From contig JAKVCX010000005.1 of the NCBI GenBank assembly GCA_022448525.1, positions 62,001 through 126,000 of the forward strand: a stretch of 64,000 nucleotides of DNA. Reading direction: 5' to 3'. Shown in pieces: positions 54,372 to 62,807 of this stretch (the first letter of the stretch is position 1; every line of letters begins with the position of its first letter). The position numbers and the translations under genes are program-made. Below the pieces are notes generated by a model. It was not told where the DNA came from. It worked only from the letters and a program-made list of their open reading frames with translations, and made no database searches. The stretch comes from Tenacibaculum sp. Lineage in GTDB: Bacteria > Bacteroidota > Bacteroidia > Flavobacteriales > Flavobacteriaceae.

Positions 54372-55796
54372 ATGAAAAATAAAATCGCTATTAGTCTTAT
54401 AGTTTTCCTTTCTGGAATGTTCTCAATTAGTGCTCAAAATATTTTTTTTAAAAATGCTGTAGACTCCTATATTTTGGCTGTCAAAAAAAAATATGAAATC
54501 CCTGGTTTGTCTTTGTGTATTGTTAAAAACAATGTAGTTATTTATCGAAATTCAATTGGTTTGGCTAATATTGAGCATAATGTGCCGATTAAAGATTCTT
54601 CAATTTTTAGAGTTTATTCTTTAACAAAACCAATTATTGCGGTAGGAGTTTTTCAATTAATAGAACAAGGTAAACTTCAATTAGATGATCCCATATCAAA
54701 ATATATTGATGATATTCCAGATGCTTGGAAGTCAATTCAGATCAGGTATTTATTAGCGCATTCTTCAGGACTCCCTGATATGAAATCTTTTGGTGGTGGA
54801 AAACAACCAATAGAAGAAAAGGCAAAAGAGTTGGCTTTCCGTGAAAAAATTAAATTTAACACTGGTGAAATATATGAATATAATCAAACCAATTTTTGGC
54901 TGTTGAAACTAATAATAGAAAAAGTGAGCGGTGAGAATCTCACTAATTTTATTTGTGAAAATCAATTTTCGGGAGAACAAAACAGTGTCTTTTTTTCATC
55001 AGATTCCAAGCAAATTATTAAGAATAGAGTTACATCTTATTTTCCATTTTCAACAGGTAAAATGATCATTGATTTACCAACAATTGAAGGTGATTATATG
55101 CATGCAGCAAACGGGTTGAATATAACAGTTGAAGAGTTTGTAAAATGGGATAGAAAATTGAAGAATAATGAATTATTGAAAGAGGAAACTAAGAGAGAAA
55201 TGTGGAAGACTTTTCCATTTAGTAAATCGAATAAGGTATTTACCTACGCATGGGATAAATTTACTTTGAATGGTCATGATTCTTATGGTTTTACAGGGTC
55301 TTTAATAACGGCTTACCGAGTGTTTCCTAAAGATAATTTGAGTATTGTTTTGTTGTCAAATGGTTTAGGTAAAATTTATGATATTGATGATGTCGTTGAT
55401 AAAATTGCTACACTAGTAGATTCAGATATTTATAATGTACAAGAGAAAGCTGTTGAGGATATGTACTCAATTTTTAAGGACAAAGGTTTTTTAGCATTCA
55501 AGAATACCTATGACTCACAAAAGGAAAAAGTTAACAAAGAAATTAATTTGGAAAGATTAGTTAATAGCGTAGGCTATAAATTATTAAGAAACAACTTTAT
55601 TGATGATGCAATTAAACTGTTTCAGTTCAATACTTCGGAATATAAGAATTCGGCTAATGCACATGATAGTTTAGGAGAGGCATATTATACTCAAGGTAAT
55701 TTCGAAAAAGCAAAGTTGTATTATAAAAAGGCAATTAGTTTAGGAGGAACAAATGGAAATGCTAAGGAAATGCTAGATAAAATATTAAAAAGATAA
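54372..55796 (+). CDS. secreted serine hydrolase, beta-lactamase/class C type, with C-terminal TPR
   Basis: A 474-residue protein with a signal peptide ending near ISAQ. The beta-lactamase-type fold has the nucleophile in S83-L-T-K86. The expected YxN site reads YNQ within YEYNQTNFWLL, and the HxG/KTG-like site reads GFTGSL, so two catalytic loops deviate. A TPR-like C-terminal part (ANAHDSLGEAYYTQGNFEKAKLYYKKA) follows, from about residue 425. Relatives are peptidases or esterases, seldom true beta-lactamases. It precedes the ECF module by 69 bases and may or may not belong to it. Confidence 0.85.
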   Translation: MKNKIAISLIVFLSGMFSISAQNIFFKNAVDSYILAVKKKYEIPGLSLCIVKNNVVIYRNSIGLANIEHNVPIKDSSIFRVYSLTKPIIAVGVFQLIEQGKLQLDDPISKYIDDIPDAWKSIQIRYLLAHSSGLPDMKSFGGGKQPIEEKAKELAFREKIKFNTGEIYEYNQTNFWLLKLIIEKVSGENLTNFICENQFSGEQNSVFFSSDSKQIIKNRVTSYFPFSTGKMIIDLPTIEGDYMHAANGLNITVEEFVKWDRKLKNNELLKEETKREMWKTFPFSKSNKVFTYAWDKFTLNGHDSYGFTGSLITAYRVFPKDNLSIVLLSNGLGKIYDIDDVVDKIATLVDSDIYNVQEKAVEDMYSIFKDKGFLAFKNTYDSQKEKVNKEINLERLVNSVGYKLLRNNFIDDAIKLFQFNTSEYKNSANAHDSLGEAYYTQGNFEKAKLYYKKAISLGGTNGNAKEMLDKILKR

Positions 55797-55802
55797 ATTT
55801 TT

Positions 55803-55823
55803 TGTAACGTTTTATAAAACGTC
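55803..55823. promoter_or_regulatory. palindrome with ECF-type promoter words upstream of the sigma gene
   Basis: TGTAAC (55,803-55,808) resembles the -35 word of Bacteroidota ECF promoters. ACGTTTTATAAAACGT (55,807-55,822) is a perfect 16-base palindrome. CGTC (55,820-55,823) is a -10-like word but lies too near; a second GTCTGTA starts at 55,830. It may be an autoregulatory promoter or a repressor site. Confidence 0.4.
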
Positions 55824-55865
55824 AAGTTAGTCTGTATAGAAACAACTAATTAATACTTTAAGAAA

Positions 55866-56414
55866 TTGAATACACTATCAGATAGTGCCTTAATGTTAAA
55901 AGTAAAAGCCGGAGAAAGTCATACGTTAGGTTTGCTTTACGAGCGATATAAAAAACGATTGTTTGGTTTTTTCTACCAAATGTGCAAAGATGCTAATTTG
56001 TCAGAAGATCTTGTTCAAAATGTATTCATAAGAGTGCTTAAATATAAACACACCTATAATGAAGAAAGTAATTTTTTGTCTTGGCTTTTTAGAATTGCCC
56101 GTAATGTTTATTACGATCAATTTAAAGTAAACTCGAAAAATAGAACAACTGATTTGGATGAGGTTAATAATGTTTTTATGGTTGAGAATGTAGAGAGTGA
56201 TATTGAGAAAAACGAAAAAGTATCATTGTTAAAAGAAGCTATGAATCAGCTTCCAGCAAAAAAGAAAGAATTGATTGTGCTGAGTAAGTTAAAAGAACTA
56301 AAATATAAAGAGTTAGGTGAGATAGTTGGTTGTTCAGAAGGAAATGCAAGAACAAGAGTTCATAGAGCATTACTTGATTTGAAACAAATTTATTTAACCT
56401 TAGAAAAAAGATAG
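55866..56414 (+). CDS. ECF-type RNA polymerase sigma factor
   Basis: A 182-residue sigma-70-family protein with region 2 (LGLLYERYKKRLFGFFYQM, then LSEDLVQNVFIRVLKY and FLSWLFRIARNVYYDQFK) and region 4 (LPAKKKELIVLSKLKELKYK, then EIVGCSEGNARTRVHRALLDL) but no region 1.1 or 3, so it is an ECF sigma. The start is TTG at 55,866; the conserved SALMLKVKAGE segment begins before the first ATG at 55,893, which argues for the TTG. The downstream membrane protein 4 bases on is its likely anti-sigma partner. Confidence 0.9.
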   Translation: MNTLSDSALMLKVKAGESHTLGLLYERYKKRLFGFFYQMCKDANLSEDLVQNVFIRVLKYKHTYNEESNFLSWLFRIARNVYYDQFKVNSKNRTTDLDEVNNVFMVENVESDIEKNEKVSLLKEAMNQLPAKKKELIVLSKLKELKYKELGEIVGCSEGNARTRVHRALLDLKQIYLTLEKR

Positions 56415-56417
56415 ATA

Positions 56418-57209
56418 ATGAAATATTTAGAGTTTAAAGAACTGCTTACGGATTATGTGCTTGGGAATCTATCGAATAGTAAAAGCCAAGAATTAGAACT
56501 TTTCTTAAAAGAACACCCGGAGTACAATACAGAACTTGAAGAAGCGAGTTTCTTTTTGGAGAATATGCATGAAGAAATTCCAGAACCAACTACAGCAATG
56601 GATGTTAAATTTTACACCATGTTGAATTCGCAGAAACAGAAGGGAGAGAAAGTCTCTTTTGTAAATAAATTAGAATCATTATTACTGGGAAATACATTTA
56701 AGAGAGTTGTTTACTCATTATCCATATTAGCAATAGGTATTTTCTTAGGAAAAGGGTTGAGTAACGAAGCTGGTATTTCTACTTCTAATATTGAAAAAGT
56801 TAAAGAGGAAACTGAAACTGTTCGATCTCAATTAGTTTTAACCTTGTTAGATCAGCCATCAGCAAATAAGAGATTGCAAGCTGTAAGTGAAGTGAATAAA
56901 CTAAATAAAGTAACAGAAACCATTTTACAAGCATTGTTCAAAACGTTGAATAACGACGAAAATGTAAATGTGAGACTTTCAGCAATTGAAGCCCTCGGTA
57001 ATTATACAGAATACCCGCTTGTAAGAGAAGGATTAATAGCATCTATTTTAAAACAAGATTCACCATTGGTTCAAATTGCATTAGCAGATTTAATGGTGTT
57101 ACTGCAAGAAAAAGCAGCAATAAAATCTTTCGAAAAGATTTTAGATGAAGAAGGCACAAATGAAAGTGTAAAACAAAAAATGGAAGAAAGTATTGAACGT
57201 ATTATTTAA
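56418..57209 (+). CDS. membrane protein with HEAT repeats, likely anti-sigma factor
   Basis: A 263-residue protein 4 bases after the sigma gene. The N-terminal 90 residues are cytoplasmic and acidic, with a zf-HC2/anti-sigma-like YVLGNLSNSKSQELELFLKEHPE opening, though no clear Cys-His zinc motif is seen. One membrane helix follows (RVVYSLSILAIGIFLG, residues about 95-110). The periplasmic part is built of HEAT-type helices (ALFKTLNNDENVNVRLSAIEALGNY and a following repeat). The helix pairs could sense a periplasmic partner and release the sigma factor. The role is inferred from gene order. Confidence 0.75.
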   Translation: MKYLEFKELLTDYVLGNLSNSKSQELELFLKEHPEYNTELEEASFFLENMHEEIPEPTTAMDVKFYTMLNSQKQKGEKVSFVNKLESLLLGNTFKRVVYSLSILAIGIFLGKGLSNEAGISTSNIEKVKEETETVRSQLVLTLLDQPSANKRLQAVSEVNKLNKVTETILQALFKTLNNDENVNVRLSAIEALGNYTEYPLVREGLIASILKQDSPLVQIALADLMVLLQEKAAIKSFEKILDEEGTNESVKQKMEESIERII

Positions 57210-57299
57210 ATAAGAGTCATAAAGTTTTGATGTAATTGGCAAGTCCTAGGTCGCTTTTTACTGAAAAGAAAATCAAGTCATTCATCAAAAAGGTAAGTC

Positions 57300-58214
57300 A
57301 TGAAAGTTTTAAAAATCAATTTATTAACTATTTTAATTTGTGCAAGTAGTATTGGATATGCACAAAAGTATAGGACGGATAAAAAATTAAAAAGTAAAGA
57401 GATAATTCAGAAAGAATTACAATTTTCAGCCAATAGTTCAGATAACATTTTAGTTGTAGATAATGTATATGGATCTATTCAAGTAGAAGGGTATAACGGA
57501 ACAAAAGTAATACTTGAAGTTATAAAACATGTGTATGCTGATTCACAAAAAGAATTAGAAAGAGGTAAACAAGAAATAGGAGTGAAGACAGCTCAAAAAG
57601 ATGGAGCTATTTATGCATATTTAAGTTCTCCTTATTCAAAGTTCGATTTAGAAACTGGATTATTTGAACATAGAGAATTTAATTTTAATTCAAGACGCAG
57701 TTATAAACATCGTAAAAAAAGATTGTATAAGTATCGATTAGACTTTAAGGTTAAAATTCCAAAAAATACAAGTATTGATATACAGGCAATTAATGATGGA
57801 GAAATTATTGTAGAAAACGTTCACGGGAAATTATTGATAGCTCATAATATAAATGGTCCGATAGATTTAAATAATGTTTCTGGTAAAACAGATGTAAATG
57901 CTTTGAATAAAGATATTAATATCACTTATGCTAAAAACCCTACAGAAGAAAGTTGGTATCGATCTCTGAATGGCGACATCAATGTGAAATTTAAAGATGG
58001 ATTGGATGCAGCTATTAGTTATAAAACTATGAATGGGAAGTTTTATACAAACTTTCCTGTAGAGAGCACTTTACCAAAAGTTGTAAAACAAACGAAGCGC
58101 GTAAAAAAGGGAACAAAATATAAAATAGATTCAAACAAGCATTTTAAAATTGGGAATGGGAATGTGCATTTACATTTCGATCAATTAAATGGAGATGCAA
58201 TCGTAAAAAAATAA
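57300..58214 (+). CDS. secreted DUF4097-like beta-strand repeat protein A
   Basis: A 304-residue protein with a signal peptide (MKVLKINLLTILICASSIGYA). The rest is beta-rich, with spaced motifs such as NVYGSIQVEGYNG, ENVHGKLLIAHNINGPIDLNNVSGK, and LNGDINVKF, matching the DUF4097 family of stacked strands. It lies 90 bases after the HEAT protein and directly before a paralogue. The pair could be the periplasmic partners or targets of the sigma module. Enzyme activity is not indicated. Confidence 0.78.
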   Translation: MKVLKINLLTILICASSIGYAQKYRTDKKLKSKEIIQKELQFSANSSDNILVVDNVYGSIQVEGYNGTKVILEVIKHVYADSQKELERGKQEIGVKTAQKDGAIYAYLSSPYSKFDLETGLFEHREFNFNSRRSYKHRKKRLYKYRLDFKVKIPKNTSIDIQAINDGEIIVENVHGKLLIAHNINGPIDLNNVSGKTDVNALNKDINITYAKNPTEESWYRSLNGDINVKFKDGLDAAISYKTMNGKFYTNFPVESTLPKVVKQTKRVKKGTKYKIDSNKHFKIGNGNVHLHFDQLNGDAIVKK

Positions 58215-58218
58215 AATC

Positions 58219-59040
58219 ATGAGAAGTAGAAATTTAAAAATAGCATTGTATAGTTTGATGTTTTTTATCGTATGTAAAATATCAGCACAAGAAACAGTAA
58301 ATGTTCCATTATCTGATCCATCAAAACCAGGTTTTTTGAAAGTTAAAATTTTGAATGGAGGAATTAGAGTAAAAGGAACAAATACGAAAGAGGTAATCGT
58401 AAAAGCGATTCTGAGAACTGAGAAAAAAAGCTATAAGAAAAGAAAAAAATCGAGTAAAAAACTTGAGGGACTAAAACGTATTTCGAACGAAGGCTTAGAT
58501 TTTAGTGTGAAAGAATTTAATAATGCAATTGATATCGATTCTGATAGAAATGGTATCACAGATTTTGAAATCGAAATTCCAAGAAACTTTTCACTTAAAT
58601 TATCAACCTATAATAGCGGTGATATTTATGTTGAAAATGTAAATGGACAAATGGATATTAGTAATGCCAATGGAAAAATTACTTTAAAAGATATCAGTGG
58701 AGCTGTCATCGCTGACGCGTTAAACAAAGATATTACGGTTAACTTTGTTAAAGTTGATCCTGATACTCCAATGGCATTTAGTAGTTTAAATGGAGATATT
58801 GATATTACTTTTCCAAAAAGCATAAAAGCAGATGTTAAGATTAAGTCAGAACGAGGAGAAATTTATACTGATTTTGATTTAAAAATGAAAAAGGAAAAAC
58901 CAAACTTTACTAAAAGTCAATATAAAAATAGTGGGTATCGTTTAAAGATTGAAAAATGGATTTCTGGATCTATAAATGGAGGAGGACAAGAAGTTATCTT
59001 TAAAAATTATAATGGCGATGTAATAATGAGATCAAATTAA
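58219..59040 (+). CDS. secreted DUF4097-like beta-strand repeat protein B
   Basis: A 273-residue paralogue of the preceding gene, starting 4 bases after it. It has a signal peptide (ALYSLMFFIVCKISAQ) and motifs like LNGGIRVKGTNTKEV, ENVNGQMDISNANGKITLKDISG and LNGDIDITFPK. The charged KKRKKSSKK loop near residue 75 replaces a similar basic loop in protein A. It is the last gene of the module; a strong hairpin follows. It is probably exported to the periplasm or outer membrane. Confidence 0.78.
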   Translation: MRSRNLKIALYSLMFFIVCKISAQETVNVPLSDPSKPGFLKVKILNGGIRVKGTNTKEVIVKAILRTEKKSYKKRKKSSKKLEGLKRISNEGLDFSVKEFNNAIDIDSDRNGITDFEIEIPRNFSLKLSTYNSGDIYVENVNGQMDISNANGKITLKDISGAVIADALNKDITVNFVKVDPDTPMAFSSLNGDIDITFPKSIKADVKIKSERGEIYTDFDLKMKKEKPNFTKSQYKNSGYRLKIEKWISGSINGGGQEVIFKNYNGDVIMRSN

Positions 59041-59064
59041 TTCGATTTATTCATAGAAATATAA

Positions 59065-59091
59065 AAGCTGTAGATTTTAAATCTACAGCTT
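59065..59091. terminator. hairpin terminator after the DUF4097 genes
   Basis: Arms AAGCTGTAGATTT / AAATCTACAGCTT with a one-base centre, followed by TAATTTTT. It lies between the plus-strand module and the minus-strand CPBP gene and may serve both. Confidence 0.85.
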
Positions 59092-59110
59092 AATTTTTGC
59101 AATTTTCCCT

Positions 59111-59950
59111 TTATATATTTTGATTGATTCTTTTCGATTTTAGTTTTTTCCAATACAGAAACCCAAAGATTAGAATTAAATCAACACAAATTAGGTTGCT
59201 AATAAGTAGGTAGTTGAATTCGTCTAATACTTCAGTTGTCGCGAGAATACTGGCTTTGAAATGGTTATTTGCTGCATGGAAAACTGCTGCTACTAATATT
59301 GAATATCGATTAAACCCTATATATGCAATGATTAGGGAAAAGGCAATACAAGCTAATGGATATGTTACAAAAGCTTCAATGTAAGGATAAGATTGAAATA
59401 CATAGCCTTTTATCGTTACCGGTAAGTGCCAAATCCCCCAAATAAATCCAAGTATCAGAACACCTTTGATTTCTCCAAAAGCTATAAATAGTTTCTCTTG
59501 TAAATATCCTCTCCATCCTATTTCTTCTCCCATAACTACAAGAATCATGACTAAAAATCCAATAATTAAAGTTGTGAATAATTTTGTAGTAGAACCAAAA
59601 ACTGACCAGTCTGGAGTTGTTCTCGCTCCTAAATATATTTGCAAACTAAAGTCTACAATTATATAAAGTAAAGGAATAAAAATTGCTAGAATAATACTAA
59701 GCAAAGAAGGTTTTACAAATCGAAGAGATTTCCAGTTTCCATCTTCCTTTTTGTTTAAAATCAAAGCAATGATTGCTGGCATAAAGGCTAGACTTAATTC
59801 AAGAATTACTTTGTAAACCATGTTAGAGGTTTCTAAAGTAGCATGCATTGTAAAGCCAATAGCCCAAGAAATCCCTAATACAAGCAATATGAATTTCTTT
59901 GCCTTGTTGTAGTTAAGTTTTTTTTCTGTGTTGTTGATTGTTGCATTCAT
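59111..59950 (-). CDS. CPBP-family intramembrane protease
   Basis: A 279-residue polytopic membrane protein with about eight helices. The CPBP motif is visible as GEEIGWRGYLQEKL (EExxxR) with a following FIWGIWHLPV holding the second conserved His region and a later FHAANNH. Families include Abi/CAAX-type proteases that act inside the membrane; bacterial members vary in function, from peptide maturation to bacteriocin immunity. It follows the AraC-type gene on the same strand by 49 bases. No substrate is suggested by neighbours. Confidence 0.88.
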   Translation of the reverse strand: MNATINNTEKKLNYNKAKKFILLVLGISWAIGFTMHATLETSNMVYKVILELSLAFMPAIIALILNKKEDGNWKSLRFVKPSLLSIILAIFIPLLYIIVDFSLQIYLGARTTPDWSVFGSTTKLFTTLIIGFLVMILVVMGEEIGWRGYLQEKLFIAFGEIKGVLILGFIWGIWHLPVTIKGYVFQSYPYIEAFVTYPLACIAFSLIIAYIGFNRYSILVAAVFHAANNHFKASILATTEVLDEFNYLLISNLICVDLILIFGFLYWKKLKSKRINQNI

Positions 59951-59999
59951 AAATTATTTACTCATTTAAATTTTGAGCAAAACAATTGATAAATAGCAG

Positions 60000-61130
60000 T
60001 TAAATCGCCTCATTGGATGCAATGAGACTTTTTTCTATTTGTTTTTTGAATTGAAAAGGAGTAATTCCTTCCTTTTGTTTGAATACTCTATTGAAGGTAG
60101 CTTTAGAATTAAAACCTGAATCAAAAGCAATCGCTAATAATGTAAGTTGATCCGATTGTCCATTTTGAATACATTTTTTAAAATGAGCAATTCTATGAGA
60201 ATTTACATAATCGTAAAAAGTAGTCTTTAAATAACTATTAATAAAATTGGATAGCTTTTTGTCCGAAATGTTTAGTTCTTTGGAAATTTGTAATAATGTT
60301 AAATTTTGTTCTTTAAAGATCAATTTTTCTGTAAATAGTTGCTCGAATTTTGTCTCTAGCCTTTTTAAGTCTTCAGAATTTTTAATTATCGGACTTTTTG
60401 GTTGTGTAGTTGGTTTCTCAATAGTTTCATTCAATAAAAATACTTGAGTTTGATTTAAGCCGTAATAGCCCATATACCAAATTAAAGAAGTTAAGTAGGT
60501 AAGGTTTAAAACGAAAATTATCTTGAAAGAGTTTGATGCTATTAATATTCCTCCAGATATAAGATCAATTAGAATAAAAAATAGAAAGCCATATACCCAA
60601 ATAGAGATCCATTTAAGATCTATATTTTTAGTAAAGGAGTAATTTTTTCTAACTTCTTTTCTGTATTGTTTTAATATTTTAAAACTTTGAAATAGACAGT
60701 AAATAAAAAATATCCAACCTATTAAAGGAACTAAGTAAATTAGAAAGATAGGGGAGAGTTCATTCTTTGTAGTTGAAATGTCAACGAAATAAGATGGAAT
60801 GCTATAAAGCAGTATTGCAGCAAAAAATGGAATTAGATTTTTGTACAGTTTATTGAAATCTAATGCAGTGTAAACTGATTTTATATAACTAAGAATTAGT
60901 GGTCCTAATGCAATATAAATTATACTTCCAATGGGTGTTATAAGTTTAATTAGGTTTCTATTCTCAATATAATTAAAGGCAAAGGTTAAAAAGAGAATAA
61001 GTAGGCATGAAAGAATTAAAACAAGAACTTTATTAATAGATTGTTTTTTGATTCGATTGAGAACCAGAAATATCATTAAAACATTTAATGTTATTCCAGA
61101 ATAAAGTATAAATAAAAAGAATTCTTTCAA
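60000..61130 (-). CDS. membrane-bound AraC-family regulator, TTG start
   Basis: A 376-residue protein with about seven membrane helices (residues roughly 3-225) and a C-terminal AraC-type DNA-binding domain (LLQISKELNISDKKLSNFINSY; FDSGFNSKATFNRVFKQKEG). It is therefore an inner-membrane sensor-regulator, a type common in Flavobacteriia. The start is TTG at 61,130, since the first ATG lies at residue 19 inside the first membrane helix. It may control the CPBP gene beneath it; ligand unknown. Confidence 0.87.
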   Translation of the reverse strand: MKEFFLFILYSGITLNVLMIFLVLNRIKKQSINKVLVLILSCLLILFLTFAFNYIENRNLIKLITPIGSIIYIALGPLILSYIKSVYTALDFNKLYKNLIPFFAAILLYSIPSYFVDISTTKNELSPIFLIYLVPLIGWIFFIYCLFQSFKILKQYRKEVRKNYSFTKNIDLKWISIWVYGFLFFILIDLISGGILIASNSFKIIFVLNLTYLTSLIWYMGYYGLNQTQVFLLNETIEKPTTQPKSPIIKNSEDLKRLETKFEQLFTEKLIFKEQNLTLLQISKELNISDKKLSNFINSYLKTTFYDYVNSHRIAHFKKCIQNGQSDQLTLLAIAFDSGFNSKATFNRVFKQKEGITPFQFKKQIEKSLIASNEAI

Positions 61131-61213
61131 TAGTTTATTTTATTTGAATGGTTAAATATGGAATCTTATTTAATTTATAATTCCCTTTTTATAATATTCA
61201 GTGAATGTAAAAA

Positions 61214-61241
61214 AAAACTCCAGTTTTACGACTGAAGTTTT
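61214..61241 (-). terminator. hairpin terminator after the T9SS cargo gene
   Basis: Imperfect arms AAAACTCCAGT / ACTGAAGTTTT with one mismatch. Minus-strand transcription of the cargo gene would pass this stem and then a run of Ts, 9 bases past the stop. Confidence 0.7.
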
Positions 61242-61249
61242 TACTAAGA

Positions 61250-62686
61250 TTATATTTTAATTACTTTCCTGTAGGTTATGTTGTTTTCTGAATCAGTTAC
61301 TTTAACAAGATACAACCCTTTGGAGTAGTCTGAAACATTAATTGTAGTATTTTTAGTTGCAGTAACTCTTTTTCCAACAGAATTAAAAACTTCTATTGTT
61401 TTAATTATAGTATTACTATTGATTTTGATGTTTAATGAATGAGTTGTCGGATTAGGATAGACGGTAAAATCGTTTGAAATATTTATATCAGGATTGGTTG
61501 CTGTAGCATCATTAAGGTTGATTTTTACTAAAAAGTATTTGTCTGTTGTTTCATCTTTTCCTTTTACAAACATACTTTCTCCTTTAATTTTAGTTAAATC
61601 ACTTAAGGACGTTGGATTTGTGAAAGTTATGCTAGTACTTCCATTTGTTCCGAATCCTGTATCAATTTGACCATCGCTTGAATATTTTGAAATGGACCAT
61701 TCATTATCTACATTCTGTGGTTGATGAATTACGAATAAGTTTCCTTCTGAATCAATTTTAATATTTGGGTCACCTTCTGCAAATAGAGCAATTCTTTTAT
61801 TTACTCCAAAATCGGAAACTAAATCTCCATTTTCGTCATATTTTCTAATGGCATAAAAATCATCACCATCCTTGGTTAAAATAAAAGTGTTTGTAGTGTG
61901 TGTTTCTAGGTCTATATAAGCTGTAGCACTGCTAAAGTCTTGAAAGAACAATCTTTCATTACTCGTGTCATTAGTGTCGTATTTAGCTAAAAAACCAGTA
62001 TATCCACCGTCTTTAAAATAATAGTTTAAATATGTAATAATATTATTAGACTCTTTAGCAATGAATGTTGATGATGGTGAATAATTAAAATAATTTAAAT
62101 CTGCTTTGTTTTCTCTTACTCCAAATTCAGATACTTTTAAGATTGCATTTTGTGCTCTAATGTTTCCTCTAGAGCTTATATTTATGGTACAGAAAAGTTC
62201 ATTATTATTCGCTAAAAATATATTTTTAGGATAATTACTTTGTTCGTTATTATTCACATTATTTATAAAAATACCAGCACCTCCAAAATTTGGATTTTTT
62301 TGGGCATTTGAAAGATATCCATCTATCCTTACAACCCAATTTGAAAAACCAGAGTTAGATAACCATTTAAATTCATTAGATAAAATAAATATTTGGCCGT
62401 CATTTCTGATTACAAAATCTTTAGCAATAACATCATTGTCAGTTGAGTAGTTGATAATACCGTCACTTCCAAAAGATTCATCGTTAATACCGTCTGAAGT
62501 AAGTCTTATAAAGTTTCTGTTACTTGTAAGAACATTTATTTTATCATCATTTGACAATTTAAAGACCAGTGGTTCACTTTCAAAAAAGGTGTAACCTTCT
62601 GTTCCGAAAGATTGATCAATTGATTGGGCATGAAAATTTAGGGTAACAAGAAATAAAAGCACCGTTATGTGCATACATTTTTTCAT
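61250..62686 (-). CDS. secreted protein with delta-60-like repeats and T9SS type A sorting domain
   Basis: A 478-residue secreted protein. After a signal peptide (LLFLVTLNFHAQ) come repeats that resemble the delta-60 beta-propeller family (DQSFGTEG, DESFGSDGIINY, DTGFGTNGSTSI). The C-terminal 80 residues form a type IX type A sorting domain: VYPNPTTHSLNIKI, KTIEVFNSVGKRV, SKGLYLVKVTDSENN, ending KVIKI. It is expected to leave by T9SS and be processed by the PorU of this window. It may be an adhesin or a surface-bound protein. The function of the repeat part is unknown. Confidence 0.88.
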   Translation of the reverse strand: MKKCMHITVLLFLVTLNFHAQSIDQSFGTEGYTFFESEPLVFKLSNDDKINVLTSNRNFIRLTSDGINDESFGSDGIINYSTDNDVIAKDFVIRNDGQIFILSNEFKWLSNSGFSNWVVRIDGYLSNAQKNPNFGGAGIFINNVNNNEQSNYPKNIFLANNNELFCTINISSRGNIRAQNAILKVSEFGVRENKADLNYFNYSPSSTFIAKESNNIITYLNYYFKDGGYTGFLAKYDTNDTSNERLFFQDFSSATAYIDLETHTTNTFILTKDGDDFYAIRKYDENGDLVSDFGVNKRIALFAEGDPNIKIDSEGNLFVIHQPQNVDNEWSISKYSSDGQIDTGFGTNGSTSITFTNPTSLSDLTKIKGESMFVKGKDETTDKYFLVKINLNDATATNPDINISNDFTVYPNPTTHSLNIKINSNTIIKTIEVFNSVGKRVTATKNTTINVSDYSKGLYLVKVTDSENNITYRKVIKI

Positions 62687-62751
62687 AGTCTTTTTTTTAA
62701 AAATTTTGGGTGAAAATAATTAAATCCAGTGAAATATAAAAGATATGAAGA

Positions 62752-62788
62752 ATCAAAAAAGACCACTTTAAAAGTGATCTTTTTTGAT
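62752..62788 (-). terminator. hairpin terminator after the histidine decarboxylase gene
   Basis: Arms ATCAAAAAAGACCACTTT / AAAGTGATCTTTTTTGAT (one G-T wobble). It sits 20 bases beyond the stop on the minus strand, and the stem ends in a T-run. Confidence 0.85.
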
Positions 62789-62807
62789 ATGTAATTACTA
62801 ATATTTA

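Noticed and set aside
54372..55796. Antibiotic-resistance beta-lactamase
   Set aside because: Only SxxK matches well; the other two motifs differ and the TPR tail is not found in true class C enzymes.
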